The notes beneath the pieces are model-generated. The model saw nothing but the letters and a program-made list of their open reading frames with translations, was not told where the DNA came from and made no database searches. Made by a program: the position numbers and the translations under genes. Below, one piece after another: positions 1-10,368 of a stretch of 64,000 bases of DNA. Position 1 is the first letter of the stretch. Each line of letters starts with the position of its first letter. This DNA comes from Actinomycetes bacterium (lineage in GTDB: Bacteria; Actinomycetota; Actinomycetes; Actinomycetales; Microbacteriaceae), in the NCBI GenBank assembly GCA_023386365.1, contig JAEWJX010000041.1:1-64000 (forward strand). The letters are read 5' to 3'.

Positions 1-138
1 GGTGTGCACGTGATCTCGGCGGATCAGCTCAACACCTACGACGTGCTCAATGCCGACGACCTGGTGTTCAGCGTCGACGCGCTGAATGCGTACATCTCGG
101 CGAACACGAAGGAAGAAAAAGAAGGAGCGTCGGTCTGA
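1..138 (+). CDS. rplD: 50S ribosomal protein L4 (rplD), 3' end only
   Basis: The window opens inside this gene; 45 codons and a TGA stop are visible. The C-terminal residues ([16 protein letters not shown], then [14 protein letters not shown]) match the end of L4, a 50S assembly protein and exit-tunnel component. Its position directly before rplW is the normal S10-operon order. The tail ends in a short Lys/Glu-rich stretch. The stop overlaps the rplW start by one base (TGATG), so the two are translationally coupled. Confidence 0.9.
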   Translation, partial: GVHVISADQLNTYDVLNADDLVFSVDALNAYISANTKEEKEGASV

Positions 139-440
139 TGGCAACAATTACAGACCCCCGCGACATCATCCTGGCCCCGGTCATCTCGGAGAAGTCGTAC
201 GGGCTGATCGAGGACAACGTGTACACGTTCGTCGTGCACCCGGACTCCAACAAGACGCAGATCAAGATCGCTATCGAGAAGATCTTCGACGTCAAGGTGA
301 GCTCGGTGAACACCGCCAACCGGCAGGGCAAGCGCAAGCGCACCCGCTCGGGCTTCGGTAAGCGCAAGGACACCAAGCGCGCCATCGTGACCCTGGCCGC
401 CGGCAGCAAGCCGATCGAGCTTTTCGGAGCCCCGGCGTAA
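138..440 (+). CDS. rplW: 50S ribosomal protein L23
   Basis: L23 binds 23S rRNA at the exit-tunnel mouth and is the docking site for trigger factor and SRP. The 100-residue protein has the family length and begins with the typical [13 protein letters not shown] segment, followed by the basic loop [22 protein letters not shown] Shine-Dalgarno lies about 7 nt before the ATG. It lies between rplD and rplB as in most bacteria. Confidence 0.97.
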   Translation: MATITDPRDIILAPVISEKSYGLIEDNVYTFVVHPDSNKTQIKIAIEKIFDVKVSSVNTANRQGKRKRTRSGFGKRKDTKRAIVTLAAGSKPIELFGAPA

Positions 441-468
441 CGCCGGGAACTAAGAGGATTTAACTGAT

Positions 469-1308
469 ATGGGAATTCGCAAGTACAAGCCGACGACCCC
501 GGGTCGTCGCGGCTCGTCGGTCGCCGACTTCGCGGAGATCACGCGCTCCACTCCCGAGAAGTCGCTCCTCAAGCCGCTGCCGAAGACCGGTGGACGCAAC
601 AACACTGGCCGCATCACCACCCGCCACATCGGTGGAGGGCACAAGCGCCAGTACCGCGTCATCGACTTCAAGCGCAACGACAAGGACGGCGTCAACGCCA
701 AGGTCGCTCACATCGAGTACGACCCGAACCGCACCGCGCGCATCGCGCTGCTGCACTTCGTCGACGGCACCAAGCGCTACATCATCGCTCCGAACAAGCT
801 CAACCAGGGCGACATCGTCGAGAGCGGCCCCGGCGCCGACATCAAGCCCGGCAACAACATGCCGCTGAAGAACATCCCCGTGGGTACCGTCATCCACGCC
901 ATCGAGCTCAAGCCCGGTGGTGGCGCGAAGATGGCCCGTTCGGCCGGCGCCTCGGTGCGCCTCGTCGCCAAGGACGGCCCCTACGCCCAGCTGCGTCTCC
1001 CCTCGGGCGAGATCCGCAACGTCGACCTGCGCTGCCGCGCGACGATCGGCGAGGTCGGCAACGCCGAGCAGTCGAACATCAACTGGGGCAAGGCCGGCCG
1101 CAAGCGTTGGAAGGGTGTTCGCCCCACCGTCCGCGGTGTCGCGATGAACCCGATCGACCACCCGCACGGTGGTGGTGAGGGCAAGACCTCCGGTGGTCGC
1201 CACCCGGTCAGCCCGTGGGGTCAGAAGGAAGGCCGTACGCGCCGTCCGAACAAGGAATCCGACAAGCTCATCGTCCGCCGCCGGACCGTCGGCAAGAAGC
1301 GCAAGTAG
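469..1308 (+). CDS. rplB: 50S ribosomal protein L2
   Basis: L2 is a primary 23S rRNA binder needed for subunit association and peptidyl transfer. The 279 residues match the usual 275-280. It starts [15 protein letters not shown] and carries the conserved [13 protein letters not shown] motif near residue 230, including the His implicated in peptidyl transferase function. The start has an AGAGGA Shine-Dalgarno 9 nt upstream. It is part of the S10 operon, 28 bp after rplW. Confidence 0.98.
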   Translation: MGIRKYKPTTPGRRGSSVADFAEITRSTPEKSLLKPLPKTGGRNNTGRITTRHIGGGHKRQYRVIDFKRNDKDGVNAKVAHIEYDPNRTARIALLHFVDGTKRYIIAPNKLNQGDIVESGPGADIKPGNNMPLKNIPVGTVIHAIELKPGGGAKMARSAGASVRLVAKDGPYAQLRLPSGEIRNVDLRCRATIGEVGNAEQSNINWGKAGRKRWKGVRPTVRGVAMNPIDHPHGGGEGKTSGGRHPVSPWGQKEGRTRRPNKESDKLIVRRRTVGKKRK

Positions 1309-1320
1309 AGGTAGTAGAAG

Positions 1321-1602
1321 ATGCCGCGCAGTCTCAAAAAGGGCCCCTTCGTCGACGAGCACCTGTTCCGCAAGGTTCAGACTCAGAACGAGGCCGGTTC
1401 CAAGAACGTCATCAAGACGTGGTCCCGTCGGTCGATGATCGTCCCCGCGATGCTGGGTCACACGATCGCCGTCCACGACGGACGCAAGCACATCCCGGTC
1501 TTCGTGACCGAGACCATGGTGGGTCACAAGCTCGGCGAGTTCGCCCCCACCCGCACCTTCCGTGGACACGAGAAGGACGACAAGAAGGGTCGTCGCCGCT
1601 AA
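1321..1602 (+). CDS. rpsS: 30S ribosomal protein S19
   Basis: S19 binds the 16S rRNA head with S13. The 93-residue protein begins with the family-typical [15 protein letters not shown] and contains the [15 protein letters not shown] core and a basic C-terminus. It follows rplB by 12 bp with a GTAGAGG-like ribosome-binding site overlapping the rplB stop region. Order rplB-rpsS-rplV is canonical. Confidence 0.98.
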   Translation: MPRSLKKGPFVDEHLFRKVQTQNEAGSKNVIKTWSRRSMIVPAMLGHTIAVHDGRKHIPVFVTETMVGHKLGEFAPTRTFRGHEKDDKKGRRR

Positions 1603-1626
1603 CCCGGCGACTGAGGAGGAAGAGAA

Positions 1627-2028
1627 ATGGTGGAGTCGATCGCCCGCGTGCGACACATCCGCGTGACGCCTCAGAAGGCCCGTCGCGTCGTGGACCTCAT
1701 CCGCGGCAAGCAGGCTCAGGAGGCGCTCGCCATCCTGAAGTTCGCGCCGCAGGGTGCCAGCGAGCCCGTCTACAAGCTCGTCGCGTCCGCAATCGCGAAC
1801 GCCCGAGTGAAGGCGGACAAGGAGAACAGCTACCTCGACGAGGCCGACCTGGTGGTCGCCAAGGCCTTCGTCGACGAGGGCACCACGCTCAAGCGGTTCC
1901 AGCCGCGTGCTCAGGGCCGCGCGTTCCGCATCAACAAGCGCACGAGCCACATCACCGTCGTGCTGGCCACGCCGGACGAGCTCACGGCTGCGGCCAAGTC
2001 CGCGCCGGCGAAGAAGGCAGGTAAGTAA
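1627..2028 (+). CDS. rplV: 50S ribosomal protein L22
   Basis: L22 lines the polypeptide exit tunnel. The 133-residue protein has the core [19 protein letters not shown] and the C-terminal beta-hairpin region around [16 protein letters not shown]. It is about 20 residues longer than typical L22 owing to an Ala/Lys-rich tail. The start has a strong GAGGAAGAGAA Shine-Dalgarno. The TAA stop overlaps the rpsC ATG by one base. Confidence 0.98.
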   Translation: MVESIARVRHIRVTPQKARRVVDLIRGKQAQEALAILKFAPQGASEPVYKLVASAIANARVKADKENSYLDEADLVVAKAFVDEGTTLKRFQPRAQGRAFRINKRTSHITVVLATPDELTAAAKSAPAKKAGK

Positions 2029-2774
2029 TGGGCCAGAAGGTCAACCCGTACGGCTTCCGTCTGGGAATCACCACCGACCACGTGTCGCGCTGGTTCTCCG
2101 ACTCGACGAAGCCCGGTCAGCGCTACGCCGACTTCGTGGCCGAGGACGTCAAGATCCGCAACCTGCTCAAGTCGAACCTCGACCGTGCAGGTGTCGCCAA
2201 GATCGAGATCGAGCGCACCCGTGACCGCGTCCGCGTGGACATCCACACGGCGCGTCCCGGCATCGTGATCGGCCGCCGCGGCGCCGAGGCCGAGCGCATC
2301 CGCGCCGACCTCGAGAAGCTCACCGGCAAGCAGATCCAGCTCAACATCCTCGAGGTCAAGAACCCCGAGGCCGAGGCCCAGCTCGTCGCTCAGGGCATCG
2401 CGGAGCAGCTCAGCGCCCGTGTCGCGTTCCGTCGCGCCATGCGCAAGGGCCTCCAGGGTGCCCAGCGCGCCGGCGCCAAGGGCGTCCGGATCCAGGTCTC
2501 GGGCCGCCTCGGCGGCGCGGAGATGAGCCGGTCGGAGTTCTACCGTGAGGGTCGTGTGCCGCTGCACACGCTCCGCGCGAACATCGACTACGGCTTCTAC
2601 GAGGCCAAGACCACCTTCGGCCGCATCGGCGTGAAGGTCTGGATCTACAAGGGCGACATCACCAACAAGGAACTCGCTCGCGAGCAGGCGGCTCAGAAGT
2701 CGTCGCGCCCCGAGCGTCGTGACGGCGCGCGTCGTGGCCCCCGGGCCGAGGCCGCCGCAGGAGTCGAGGCGTAA
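2028..2774 (+). CDS. rpsC: 30S ribosomal protein S3
   Basis: S3 sits at the mRNA entry channel of the 30S subunit. The 248 residues contain a type-2 KH domain (residues roughly 40-110, with the [14 protein letters not shown] loop) and the S3 C-terminal domain ([22 protein letters not shown]). A C-terminal basic tail rich in Arg and Ala follows. It overlaps rplV by one base (TAATG) and precedes rplP by 2 bp. Confidence 0.98.
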   Translation: MGQKVNPYGFRLGITTDHVSRWFSDSTKPGQRYADFVAEDVKIRNLLKSNLDRAGVAKIEIERTRDRVRVDIHTARPGIVIGRRGAEAERIRADLEKLTGKQIQLNILEVKNPEAEAQLVAQGIAEQLSARVAFRRAMRKGLQGAQRAGAKGVRIQVSGRLGGAEMSRSEFYREGRVPLHTLRANIDYGFYEAKTTFGRIGVKVWIYKGDITNKELAREQAAQKSSRPERRDGARRGPRAEAAAGVEA

Positions 2775-2776
2775 TC

Positions 2777-3195
<419 letters not shown>

Positions 3196-3196
<1 letters not shown>

Positions 3197-3522
3197 TGGC
3201 CGTCGGATCCAAGGAGCTCGCCCCGGCTGAGCTCGACACGTTCGAGAACGATCGTCTCGTCGACGAGCTGAAGAAGGCCAAGGAGGAGCTGTTCAACCTG
3301 CGCTTCCAGTCGGCCACCGGTCAGCTCGAGAGCCACGGCCGCCTGCGCGCCGTGAAGCGTGACATCGCCCGCATCTACACCGTCATCCGTGAGCGCGAGC
3401 TCGGCATCCGTGCCACGCCCGCCGCCATCGAGGTGCCGGCGAAGACTGCGAAGAAGTCCACCAAGAAGTCGGAGGCCGTCGAGGCCCCCGCCGAAGACAG
3501 CGCTGAGGAGGCGAACAAGTAA
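3196..3522 (+). CDS. rpmC: 50S ribosomal protein L29 with C-terminal extension
   Basis: L29 lies near the exit tunnel beside L23. The ATG at 3196 overlaps the rplP stop (TAATG); an in-frame start further upstream would run through rplP and is rejected. The L29 core ([20 protein letters not shown], then [21 protein letters not shown]) occupies residues 10-75. Residues 76-108 form a low-complexity Lys/Ala/Glu tail absent from typical 65-75 residue L29 proteins. The stop overlaps rpsQ by one base. Confidence 0.95.
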
Positions 3523-3854
3523 TGGCCGAGACCAAGAAGGCCGCCGCGAAGCCGGCGAAGGCGGGCCACGAGTCCGCCGCCCACGACGTCAAGGACGCCG
3601 ACGCCCGCGGATACCGCAAGGTCCGCCGCGGCTACGTGACCAGCGACAAGATGGAGAAGACCATCGTCGTCGAGGTCGAGGACCGCGTGAAGCACCCGCT
3701 CTACGGCAAGGTCATCCGCCGCACCTCCAAGGTGAAGGCGCACGACGAGCAGAACAGCGCCGGCATCGGCGACCTGGTCGTCATCACCGAGACCCGTCCG
3801 CTGTCGGCTTCGAAGCGCTGGCGTCTCGTCGAGATCGTTGAGAAGGCGAAGTAG
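3522..3854 (+). CDS. rpsQ: 30S ribosomal protein S17
   Basis: S17 is a primary 16S rRNA-binding OB-fold protein. The core runs from about residue 28 ([20 protein letters not shown]) to the end, with [19 protein letters not shown] conserved. The first 27 residues are an Ala/Lys-rich extension, making 110 residues against the usual 80-90. It is coupled to rpmC by a TAATG overlap. Confidence 0.97.
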   Translation: MAETKKAAAKPAKAGHESAAHDVKDADARGYRKVRRGYVTSDKMEKTIVVEVEDRVKHPLYGKVIRRTSKVKAHDEQNSAGIGDLVVITETRPLSASKRWRLVEIVEKAK

Positions 3855-3857
3855 ACC

Positions 3858-4226
3858 ATGCTGCAGCAGGAATCGCGACTCAAGGTCGCCGACAACACCG
3901 GCGCCAAGGAGCTCCTCACCATTCGCGTGCTCGGCGGCTCCGGCCGTCGCTACGCCGGCCTCGGTGACGTCATCGTCGCCACCGTCAAGGACGCCATCCC
4001 CGGCGGCAACGTCAAGAAGGGTGACGTCGTCAAGGCGGTCGTCGTCCGCACCAAGAAGCAGACGCGCCGCCCCGATGGCTCGTACATCAAGTTCGACGAG
4101 AACGCTGCCGTCATCCTGAAGAACGACGGGGACCCCCGCGGTACCCGCATCTTCGGGCCGGTCGGCCGCGAGCTTCGTGACAAGAAGTTCATGAAGATCA
4201 TCTCGCTGGCCCCGGAGGTCATTTAA
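3858..4226 (+). CDS. rplN: 50S ribosomal protein L14
   Basis: L14 forms inter-subunit bridges with 16S rRNA. The 122-residue protein has the standard length and starts [19 protein letters not shown]. The conserved [15 protein letters not shown] and [13 protein letters not shown] segments are present. It lies 3 bp after rpsQ and 3 bp before rplX. Confidence 0.98.
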   Translation: MLQQESRLKVADNTGAKELLTIRVLGGSGRRYAGLGDVIVATVKDAIPGGNVKKGDVVKAVVVRTKKQTRRPDGSYIKFDENAAVILKNDGDPRGTRIFGPVGRELRDKKFMKIISLAPEVI

Positions 4227-4229
4227 GTC

Positions 4230-4589
4230 ATGGCAAACATCAAGAAGGGCGACCTGGTCCAGGTCATCACCGGTGCCTCGCAGGCACGCGGTGGCGACAA
4301 GGGCAAGCAGGGTCGCGTCATCGAGATCCAGGTCGAGAAGAACCGTGTGATCGTCGAGGGCGTCAACTTCGTCACCAAGCACGTGCGCGTCGGCCAGACC
4401 CAGCGCGGCACGAAGACCGGTGGCATCGAGACGCACGAGGCGCCCATCCACATCTCGAACGTGGCCCTCGTCGACCCGAAGACCAAGAAGCCGACCCGCG
4501 TGGGTTTCCGTGAGGAGACCGTCGAGAAGGACGGCGTGAAGAAGACCGTTCGCGTGCGCTACGCGAAGAAGTCCGGAGAGAAGTTCTGA
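4230..4589 (+). CDS. rplX: 50S ribosomal protein L24
   Basis: L24 is an early assembly initiator of the 50S subunit. It begins [15 protein letters not shown], a KOW motif, and contains [19 protein letters not shown] and the C-terminal conserved PTRVGFR. The length of 119 residues is typical for Actinomycetota. The TGA stop overlaps the rplE ATG (CTGATGG). Confidence 0.98.
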   Translation: MANIKKGDLVQVITGASQARGGDKGKQGRVIEIQVEKNRVIVEGVNFVTKHVRVGQTQRGTKTGGIETHEAPIHISNVALVDPKTKKPTRVGFREETVEKDGVKKTVRVRYAKKSGEKF

Positions 4590-5167
4590 TGGCAAGCACG
4601 ACTGCCGCGCCGGCTGGCAAGATCCAGCCGCGCCTCAAGCAGAAGTACCGTGACGAGATCACGAAGACCCTCACCGAGGAGTTCGGCTACGCGAACCCCA
4701 TGCAGGTGCCCGGTCTCGTGAAGATCGTCGTGAACACCGGTGTCGGCGAGGCAGCTCGCGACTCGAAGGTGATCGACGGCGCGATCAAGGACCTCATCCT
4801 CATCACGGGTCAGAAGCCGCAGGTCACCAAGGCCCGCAAGTCCATCGCGCAGTTCAAGCTGCGTGAGGGCATGCCGATCGGCGCCCACGTGACGCTGCGG
4901 GGCGACCGCGCCTGGGAGTTCCTCGACCGCCTCCTGTCGCTCGCGCTCCCGCGCATCCGCGACTTCCGCGGCCTGAACCCCAAGCAGTTCGACGGCAACG
5001 GCAACTACACCTTCGGTGTCACCGAGCAGTCGATCTTCCACGAGATCAACCAGGACCAGATCGACCGCGTCCGCGGATTCGACATCACGGTCGTGACCAC
5101 CGCCAAGACGGACGACGAGGGACGCGCCCTGCTGCGCGCGCTCGGCTTCCCGTTCAAGGCGGAGTAA
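4589..5167 (+). CDS. rplE: 50S ribosomal protein L5
   Basis: L5 binds 5S rRNA and contacts S13 and P-site tRNA. The 192 residues include the conserved [13 protein letters not shown] and [15 protein letters not shown] segments and end [10 protein letters not shown]. The gene is followed by a 97-bp gap with a hairpin instead of the rpsN that usually comes next. Confidence 0.98.
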   Translation: MASTTAAPAGKIQPRLKQKYRDEITKTLTEEFGYANPMQVPGLVKIVVNTGVGEAARDSKVIDGAIKDLILITGQKPQVTKARKSIAQFKLREGMPIGAHVTLRGDRAWEFLDRLLSLALPRIRDFRGLNPKQFDGNGNYTFGVTEQSIFHEINQDQIDRVRGFDITVVTTAKTDDEGRALLRALGFPFKAE

Positions 5168-5187
5168 GACCCGCATCGCGGGTTTTC
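5168..5187 (+). terminator. small intrinsic terminator-like hairpin after rplE
   Basis: ACCCGC (5169-5174) pairs with GCGGGT (5178-5183) around a 3-nt loop and is followed by a T-tract to 5186. A G.T wobble could extend the stem by one pair. It lies exactly in the slot where rpsN is normally encoded, so it may attenuate transcription into the downstream spc genes. The stem is short, so full termination is unlikely. Confidence 0.5.
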
Positions 5188-5229
5188 AACCAGGTCGGCA
5201 TCCGGTCGGTGCTCTAGAGGAGCTAGCGG

Positions 5230-5268
5230 ATGTCGAAACCGATTGAGATAAGGAAAACAACGAAATGA
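5230..5268 (+). CDS. possible 12-codon leader ORF coupled to rpsH
   Basis: An ATG at 5230, 7 nt after an AGAGGAG Shine-Dalgarno, opens a 12-codon frame ([12 protein letters not shown]) whose TGA overlaps the rpsH ATG in the ATGA configuration used throughout this operon. It has no recognisable homology and does not resemble the N-terminus of S14. It could be a translational coupling peptide or a remnant. The alternative is that the Shine-Dalgarno is fortuitous and rpsH uses the AAGGAAAA element 9 nt before its own start. Confidence 0.3.
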   Translation: MSKPIEIRKTTK

Positions 5269-5663
5269 CGATGACAGATCCGGTCGCAGACATGCTGACC
5301 AGACTGCGCAACGCGAACCGTGCCTACCACGACACGGTGTCGCTGCCGAGCAGCAAGCTCAAGACCCACATCGCCGAGATCCTCCAGCGCGAGGGCTACA
5401 TCTCCGGCTGGAAGGTCGAAGACGCCCGCGTCGGTCAGACCCTGACCATCGACCTCAAGTACGGCCCCAACCGCGAGCGGTCGATCGCCGGCATCAAGCG
5501 CGTCTCCAAGCCCGGCCTCCGCGTCTACGCGAAGTCCACCGAGATCCCCCACGTCCTGGGCGGCCTCGGCGTGGCCATCCTGTCCACCTCCTCGGGGCTC
5601 CTCACGGACCGCGAGGCCAACAAGAAGGGCGTCGGCGGGGAAGTCCTCGCCTACGTGTGGTGA
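5265..5663 (+). CDS. rpsH: 30S ribosomal protein S8
   Basis: S8 binds the central domain of 16S rRNA and in many bacteria represses its own spc operon. The 132-residue protein starts [20 protein letters not shown] and ends with the conserved [22 protein letters not shown] region. The AAGGAAAACAACGAA ribosome-binding stretch precedes it. rplF follows 6 bp later. Confidence 0.98.
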   Translation: MTMTDPVADMLTRLRNANRAYHDTVSLPSSKLKTHIAEILQREGYISGWKVEDARVGQTLTIDLKYGPNRERSIAGIKRVSKPGLRVYAKSTEIPHVLGGLGVAILSTSSGLLTDREANKKGVGGEVLAYVW

Positions 5664-5669
5664 CCTGAG

Positions 5670-6206
5670 ATGTCCCGTATCGGAAGACTCCCCATCGACG
5701 TGCCCGCCGGCGTCACTGTGACGATCGACGGCCAGGCCGTCAACGTCAAGGGCCCCAAGGGCGAGCTGGCGCTCACCGTGAAGTCGCCCATCGAGGTCAA
5801 GCTCGAGGACGGCCAGGTGCTCGTCACCCGTCCCGACGACGAGCGCGAGTCGCGTTCGCTCCACGGCCTCACCCGCACCCTCATCGCCAACCAGATCGTC
5901 GGCGTCACCGAGGGCTACGCGAAGAGCCTCGAGGTCGTCGGCACCGGTTACCGCGTGCAGGCGAAGGGCAGCTCGGTCGAGTTCGCCCTCGGCTACTCGC
6001 ACTCCATCACCGTCGACCCGCCCGCAGGTATCACCTTCGAGGTCGAGGGCAACAACAAGCTCCACGTTCGCGGCATCGACAAGCAGGCCGTGGGCGAGGT
6101 GGCCGCCAACATCCGCAAGCTCCGCAAGCCCGAACCCTACAAGGGCAAGGGTGTGCGGTACGCGGGCGAGGTCGTCCGCCGCAAGGCCGGAAAGAGTGGT
6201 AAGTGA
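5670..6206 (+). CDS. rplF: 50S ribosomal protein L6
   Basis: L6 lies near the factor-binding site of the 50S subunit. The 178 residues contain two L6 repeats and the C-terminal signature [14 protein letters not shown]. It starts [15 protein letters not shown], as in the family. The TGA stop at 6204-6206 is immediately followed by rplR. Confidence 0.98.
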   Translation: MSRIGRLPIDVPAGVTVTIDGQAVNVKGPKGELALTVKSPIEVKLEDGQVLVTRPDDERESRSLHGLTRTLIANQIVGVTEGYAKSLEVVGTGYRVQAKGSSVEFALGYSHSITVDPPAGITFEVEGNNKLHVRGIDKQAVGEVAANIRKLRKPEPYKGKGVRYAGEVVRRKAGKSGK

Positions 6207-6208
6207 TC

Positions 6209-6568
6209 ATGGCTGGCATCAGCAAGTCGGCACAGCGCAACCGTCGCCACGCGCGTCTGCGCAAGCGCATCGTCGGAACCGAGTCGCGTCCGCGTCTCGT
6301 CGTCACCCGTTCGGCCCGCCACGTCTTCGTGCAGGTCGTCGACGACAGCAAGGGCCACACCGTGGCATCCGCCTCGACGCTCGAAGCAGACCTTCGTACC
6401 TTCGACGGTGACAAGACCGCCAAGGCGAAGAAGGTCGGCGAGCTCGTGGCCGAGCGCGCCAAGAAGGCCGGCATCGAGTCGGTCGTCTTCGACCGCGGAG
6501 GCAACAAGTACGCAGGACGCGTCGCGGCGATCGCCGAGGGCGCCCGTGAGGGAGGGCTCGAGCTGTGA
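6209..6568 (+). CDS. rplR: 50S ribosomal protein L18
   Basis: L18 binds 5S rRNA together with L5. The ATG at 6209 ([17 protein letters not shown]) gives 119 residues, the family norm; an in-frame GTG at 6203 overlapping the rplF stop would add only two residues and is the alternative. The conserved [16 protein letters not shown] and [19 protein letters not shown]-terminus are present. The stop overlaps the rpsE GTG by four bases. Confidence 0.96.
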   Translation: MAGISKSAQRNRRHARLRKRIVGTESRPRLVVTRSARHVFVQVVDDSKGHTVASASTLEADLRTFDGDKTAKAKKVGELVAERAKKAGIESVVFDRGGNKYAGRVAAIAEGAREGGLEL

Positions 6569-7281
6569 GCGACGCGACTGAGAACAAGGAGCAGGACGTG
6601 ACGTCCGAAGAGATCACCGAGGGTCAGGTCGTGGAGACCGCCGCGGGCACCCAGCAGGCTCAGGAGCCTCGCGAGGCCCGTCGCGGAAGCCGCGAGCGCA
6701 ACCCGCGCAACGACCGCGGCGGCCAGCGTGGCGACCGTGCCGAGAGCCAGTTCCTCGAGCGCGTCGTCACCATCAACCGCGTGTCGAAGGTCGTCAAGGG
6801 CGGCCGTCGCTTCAGCTTCACGGCGCTCGTCGTCGTGGGTGACGGCAACGGCATGGTCGGTGTCGGCTACGGCAAGGCCCGCGAGGTCCCGCTCGCGATC
6901 TCGAAGGGCGTCGAGGAGGCGAAGAAGAACTTCTTCCGCGTCCCGCGCGTCGGCAAGACGATCCCGCACCCCGTCCAGGGTGAGGCCGCCGCCGGTGTGG
7001 TGCTCCTGCGCCCCGCCGCCGCCGGTACCGGTGTTATCGCCGGTGGTCCCGTCCGCGCCGTGCTCGAGTGCGCCGGAATCCATGACGTGCTGTCGAAGTC
7101 CCTCGGGTCCTCGAACACGATCAACATCGTCCACGCGACCGTCACCGCCCTCAAGCAGCTCGAGGAGCCCCGCGCGGTCGCAGCCCGCCGTGGCCTCGAC
7201 TTCGAGGACGTCGCTCCCGAGCGCCTCATCCGCGCCGAGAACGAGGCCCGTGAGGCCGCAACTGCGAAGGTTGGTGCCTGA
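6565..7281 (+). CDS. rpsE: 30S ribosomal protein S5 with acidic N-terminal extension
   Basis: S5 contributes to mRNA unwinding and decoding fidelity. The GTG start at 6565 overlaps the rplR stop (GTGA). The double-stranded RNA-binding and S5 C-terminal domains run from about residue 63 ([20 protein letters not shown]) onward. Residues 1-62 are a Glu-rich then Arg/Gly-rich segment not found in the 165-residue E. coli protein, though such extensions are known in actinobacteria. The stop overlaps rpmD by one base. Confidence 0.96.
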   Translation: MSDATENKEQDVTSEEITEGQVVETAAGTQQAQEPREARRGSRERNPRNDRGGQRGDRAESQFLERVVTINRVSKVVKGGRRFSFTALVVVGDGNGMVGVGYGKAREVPLAISKGVEEAKKNFFRVPRVGKTIPHPVQGEAAAGVVLLRPAAAGTGVIAGGPVRAVLECAGIHDVLSKSLGSSNTINIVHATVTALKQLEEPRAVAARRGLDFEDVAPERLIRAENEAREAATAKVGA

Positions 7282-7466
7282 TGGCCGCGCGTCTCAAGGT
7301 GACCCAGATCAAGTCCGTAATCAGCGAGAAGCAGAACCAGCGCGACACCCTGCGCAGCCTGGGCCTCAAGCGCATCGGCGACGTCGTCGTGCGTGAGGAC
7401 ACCCCGGCCAACCGTGGGTACGTCCGTACGGTTGCTCACCTCGTGAAGGTCGAGGAGATTGACTAA
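7281..7466 (+). CDS. rpmD: 50S ribosomal protein L30
   Basis: This 61-residue protein has the L30 signature ([20 protein letters not shown], then [10 protein letters not shown]) and standard length. L30 is a small, non-essential 50S protein in some bacteria. It overlaps rpsE and rplO by one base each. Confidence 0.97.
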   Translation: MAARLKVTQIKSVISEKQNQRDTLRSLGLKRIGDVVVREDTPANRGYVRTVAHLVKVEEID

Positions 7467-8263
7467 TGGCTGACGAGAAGAAGCCGGCCGAGAAGAAGGC
7501 CGCTGCTCCGAAGGCTGCCGCCGAGAAGGCGACCGCCGAGAAGAAGGCTCCCGCCAAGGCCGCCGCCACCAAGGCTGCGCCGAAGGCTGCTGCCGAGAAG
7601 AAGTCCGCCGCCGAGAAGGCGCCGGCCAAGGCCCCCGCCACCAAGGCTGCGCCGAAGGCTGCCGCCGAGAAGGCTCCCGCCGCCGAGAAGAAGGCCCCCG
7701 CGAAGGCTGCCGCCCCCAAGGCTGCTGCCGCCGCGAAGGCCGACGACACCGTCGCCGAGAAGCCGGCTGCCAAGCCCGCCGCCAAGAAGGCGCCCGCGAA
7801 GAAGTCCTCGGACGTCGCGACCCGCCCGCAGGTGCTCAAGGCCCACCACCTCCGCCCCGCGGAAGGTGCCAAGAAGGCCAAGACACGCGTCGGACGTGGT
7901 GAAGGCTCCAAGGGTAAGACCGCGGGCCGTGGCACCAAGGGCACCAAGGCCCGCTACCAGGTGCGCGTCGGACTCGAGGGTGGAAACCTGAACTCGATCA
8001 TGCGCGCCCCGAAGCTCCGCGGCTTCAAGAACCCGTTCCGCGTCGAGTACCAGGTCGTGAACCTGGACCGTCTCGCGGAGCTGTACCCCTCGGGCGGCGA
8101 CGTCACCATCAGCGACCTGGTCGCCAAGGGTGCCGTTCGCAAGAACGAGAAGGTCAAGGTGCTCGGCACCGGCGAGATTGCGGTTAAGCTGATCGTTGCG
8201 GTCGATAAGGTCTCGAGCTCTGCGGAGCAGAAGATCGTCGCCGCCGGCGGCTCCGTCAAGTAG
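7466..8263 (+). CDS. rplO: 50S ribosomal protein L15 with long Ala/Lys-rich N-terminal extension
   Basis: The L15 core, a late 50S assembly protein, covers about residues 122-265 ([20 protein letters not shown], then [20 protein letters not shown]). Residues 1-121 are almost entirely Ala, Lys, Pro and Glu. The block [12 protein letters not shown] recurs at residues 34-45 and 58-69, giving a histone H1-like tail. L15 proteins are usually about 145-150 residues, so this nearly doubles the protein. The ATG at 7466 overlaps the rpmD stop, which fixes the start; no internal ATG with a Shine-Dalgarno is seen before the core. Confidence 0.93.
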   Translation: MADEKKPAEKKAAAPKAAAEKATAEKKAPAKAAATKAAPKAAAEKKSAAEKAPAKAPATKAAPKAAAEKAPAAEKKAPAKAAAPKAAAAAKADDTVAEKPAAKPAAKKAPAKKSSDVATRPQVLKAHHLRPAEGAKKAKTRVGRGEGSKGKTAGRGTKGTKARYQVRVGLEGGNLNSIMRAPKLRGFKNPFRVEYQVVNLDRLAELYPSGGDVTISDLVAKGAVRKNEKVKVLGTGEIAVKLIVAVDKVSSSAEQKIVAAGGSVK

Positions 8264-8272
8264 CCATCGGGA

Positions 8273-8296
8273 AGGTGGCCCCACCCGGGGCCACCT
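8273..8296 (+). terminator. hairpin between rplO and secY
   Basis: A perfect 10-bp stem (8273-8282 with 8287-8296) closes a 4-nt loop. No T-tract follows, so it may be an attenuator, RNA-processing or stability element rather than a full terminator, allowing lower secY-adk expression than the ribosomal genes. Confidence 0.55.
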
Positions 8297-8350
8297 CCTC
8301 GCCGCACCAACCCGTGTGCGGCATGCTCACAATCTCACCCGGGAGGCGTC

Positions 8351-9679
8351 GTGTTCAGTGCCGTCGCGCGGATCTTCCGCACGCCGGACCTCCGCCGCAA
8401 GATCGCGTTCACGCTGGGCATCATCGCCCTCTTCCGGCTCGGGTCGTTCGTACCCGCGCCGTTCGTCGACTTCGGTAACGTCCAACTCTGCCTCGCGGGC
8501 AACGCAGGCGCCTCAGGTCTCTACGACCTCGTCAACCTCTTCAGTGGCGGCGCGCTGCTGCAGCTGTCGATCTTCGCGCTCGGCATCATGCCGTACATCA
8601 CCGCGTCGATCATCGTGCAGTTGCTGCGCGTGGTCATCCCCCACTTCGACACCCTCTACAAGGAGGGTCAGGCGGGTCAGGCCAAGCTCACGCAGTACAC
8701 GCGCTACCTGACGATCGCGCTCGGCGTCCTCCAGTCGACCACCCTCATCACCGTCGCCCGCTCGGGCGCGCTGTTCGGGTCGTCCACCGTCGCCGAATGC
8801 TCCCAGCTGATCGTCCCCGGCGGCGACACCTGGTACGGCATCCTGCTCATGGTCATCACCATGACCGCCGGAACCGGCGTCATCATGTGGATGGGTGAAC
8901 TCATCACCGAGCGCGGCATCGGCAACGGCATGTCGCTCCTCATCTTCACCTCCATCGTCGCAACCTTCCCGAACTCGCTCGTCGCCATCGCCCAGCAGCG
9001 CAACATCGAAACGCTGCTCCTGGTGCTCGCCGTGGGTGTCGTGATCATGTTCGCCGTCATCTTCGTCGAACAATCGCAACGAAGAATCCCCGTGCAATAC
9101 GCGAAGCGCATGGTCGGTCGCCGCACCTACGGCGGAAACAACACCTACATCCCCATCAAGGTCAACATGGCCGGCGTCGTGCCCGTCATCTTCGCCTCCT
9201 CGCTGCTGTACCTGCCGGCGCTCATCGCCCAGTTCAACCAGCCGCAGGCCGGCGAGACCCCGCAGCCGTGGGTGCAGTGGATCTCCACCTACCTCACGCG
9301 CGGAGACCACCCGCTCTACATGGCGATGTACTTCCTGCTCATCGTCGGCTTCACCTACTTCTACGTCGCCATCACGTTCAACCCGGACGAAGTGGCCGAC
9401 AACATGAAGAAGTACGGCGGGTTCATCCCCGGCATCCGCGCCGGTCGGCCCACCGCCGAGTACCTCGACTACGTGCTCACCCGCGTGACCCTGCCCGGCT
9501 CGATCTACCTCGGCCTCGTCGCACTCATCCCGCTCATCGCCCTCGCGGCGGTCGGAGCCAACCAGAACTTCCCGTTCGGTGGCACCTCGATCCTCATCAT
9601 GGTCGGCGTCGGACTCGAGACGGTGAAGCAGATCGACTCGCAGCTGCAGCAGCGTCACTACGAAGGCCTGCTGCGGTGA
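8351..9679 (+). CDS. secY: preprotein translocase subunit SecY
   Basis: SecY is the channel of the Sec translocon in the cytoplasmic membrane. The 442-residue protein uses a GTG start preceded by GGGAGG. It has the typical N-terminus ([20 protein letters not shown]), about ten hydrophobic segments, a cytoplasmic loop with [11 protein letters not shown], and the conserved [20 protein letters not shown] before the last helices. It follows the ribosomal genes and overlaps adk by four bases. Confidence 0.97.
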   Translation: MFSAVARIFRTPDLRRKIAFTLGIIALFRLGSFVPAPFVDFGNVQLCLAGNAGASGLYDLVNLFSGGALLQLSIFALGIMPYITASIIVQLLRVVIPHFDTLYKEGQAGQAKLTQYTRYLTIALGVLQSTTLITVARSGALFGSSTVAECSQLIVPGGDTWYGILLMVITMTAGTGVIMWMGELITERGIGNGMSLLIFTSIVATFPNSLVAIAQQRNIETLLLVLAVGVVIMFAVIFVEQSQRRIPVQYAKRMVGRRTYGGNNTYIPIKVNMAGVVPVIFASSLLYLPALIAQFNQPQAGETPQPWVQWISTYLTRGDHPLYMAMYFLLIVGFTYFYVAITFNPDEVADNMKKYGGFIPGIRAGRPTAEYLDYVLTRVTLPGSIYLGLVALIPLIALAAVGANQNFPFGGTSILIMVGVGLETVKQIDSQLQQRHYEGLLR

Positions 9680-10269
9680 CGGTCCGCCTGCTGATCGTCG
9701 GACCCCCCGGAGCCGGCAAAGGAACCCAAGCGGCCCGCATCGCGGAACGCTTCGGCATCCCGACGATCTCCACCGGCGACATCTTCCGCGCCAACATCGC
9801 AAACGAAACAGAACTCGGCAAGCGCGTCAAGCAGATCGTGGACGCCGGCGACTACGTCCCCGACTCGCTCACCAACGAGCTCGTCACCGACCGTCTCTCC
9901 GAAGCCGACGCCACCACCGGATTCCTGCTCGACGGGTACCCGAGGACGCCCGACCAGGTGCGCTACCTCGACACCCTCCTCGAGTCGCACGGCCACAAGC
10001 TCGACGCCGTTCTGCGGCTCGTGGCCGACCAGGACGAGATCGTGCGCCGCCTCCGCAAGCGCGCTCTCGAACAGGGCCGCGCCGACGACTCCGAAGAGGC
10101 CATCCGGCACCGCCAAGAGGTGTACCAGCGCGAGACCGCGCCCGTGCTCGAGATGTTCCGCGAGCAGGGCCTCCTCATCGAGGTCGACGGACTCGGCACG
10201 GTTGACGAGGTGTCGGACCGCATCTGGTCGGCGTTCACCGACGCGGGCCTCCTCGACACCGCTTCCTAG
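9676..10269 (+). CDS. adk: adenylate kinase
   Basis: Catalyses ATP + AMP to 2 ADP. The GTG start at 9676 overlaps the secY stop (GTGA); earlier in-frame starts lie inside secY. The 197-residue protein has the P-loop [10 protein letters not shown], the AMP-binding STGDIFR and the FLLDGYPRT motif. It is the short form without the LID insert, as is usual in actinobacteria. map normally follows adk; here a PTS locus follows instead. Confidence 0.96.
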   Translation: MTVRLLIVGPPGAGKGTQAARIAERFGIPTISTGDIFRANIANETELGKRVKQIVDAGDYVPDSLTNELVTDRLSEADATTGFLLDGYPRTPDQVRYLDTLLESHGHKLDAVLRLVADQDEIVRRLRKRALEQGRADDSEEAIRHRQEVYQRETAPVLEMFREQGLLIEVDGLGTVDEVSDRIWSAFTDAGLLDTAS

Positions 10270-10368
10270 GCCCCGCTTCGCGCGGCGACGGATTCAGGTC
10301 CGCGTCGCATGCCCCCGCGTGTGGGCGCTGCGCGTCGACGCGCTCCCGCCCGCCCCGGTGAGCGAACG

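Noticed and set aside
460..1950. 496-codon minus-strand frame antisense to rplB-rpsS-rplV
   Set aside because: Shadow of ribosomal protein genes; composition follows their codon bias.
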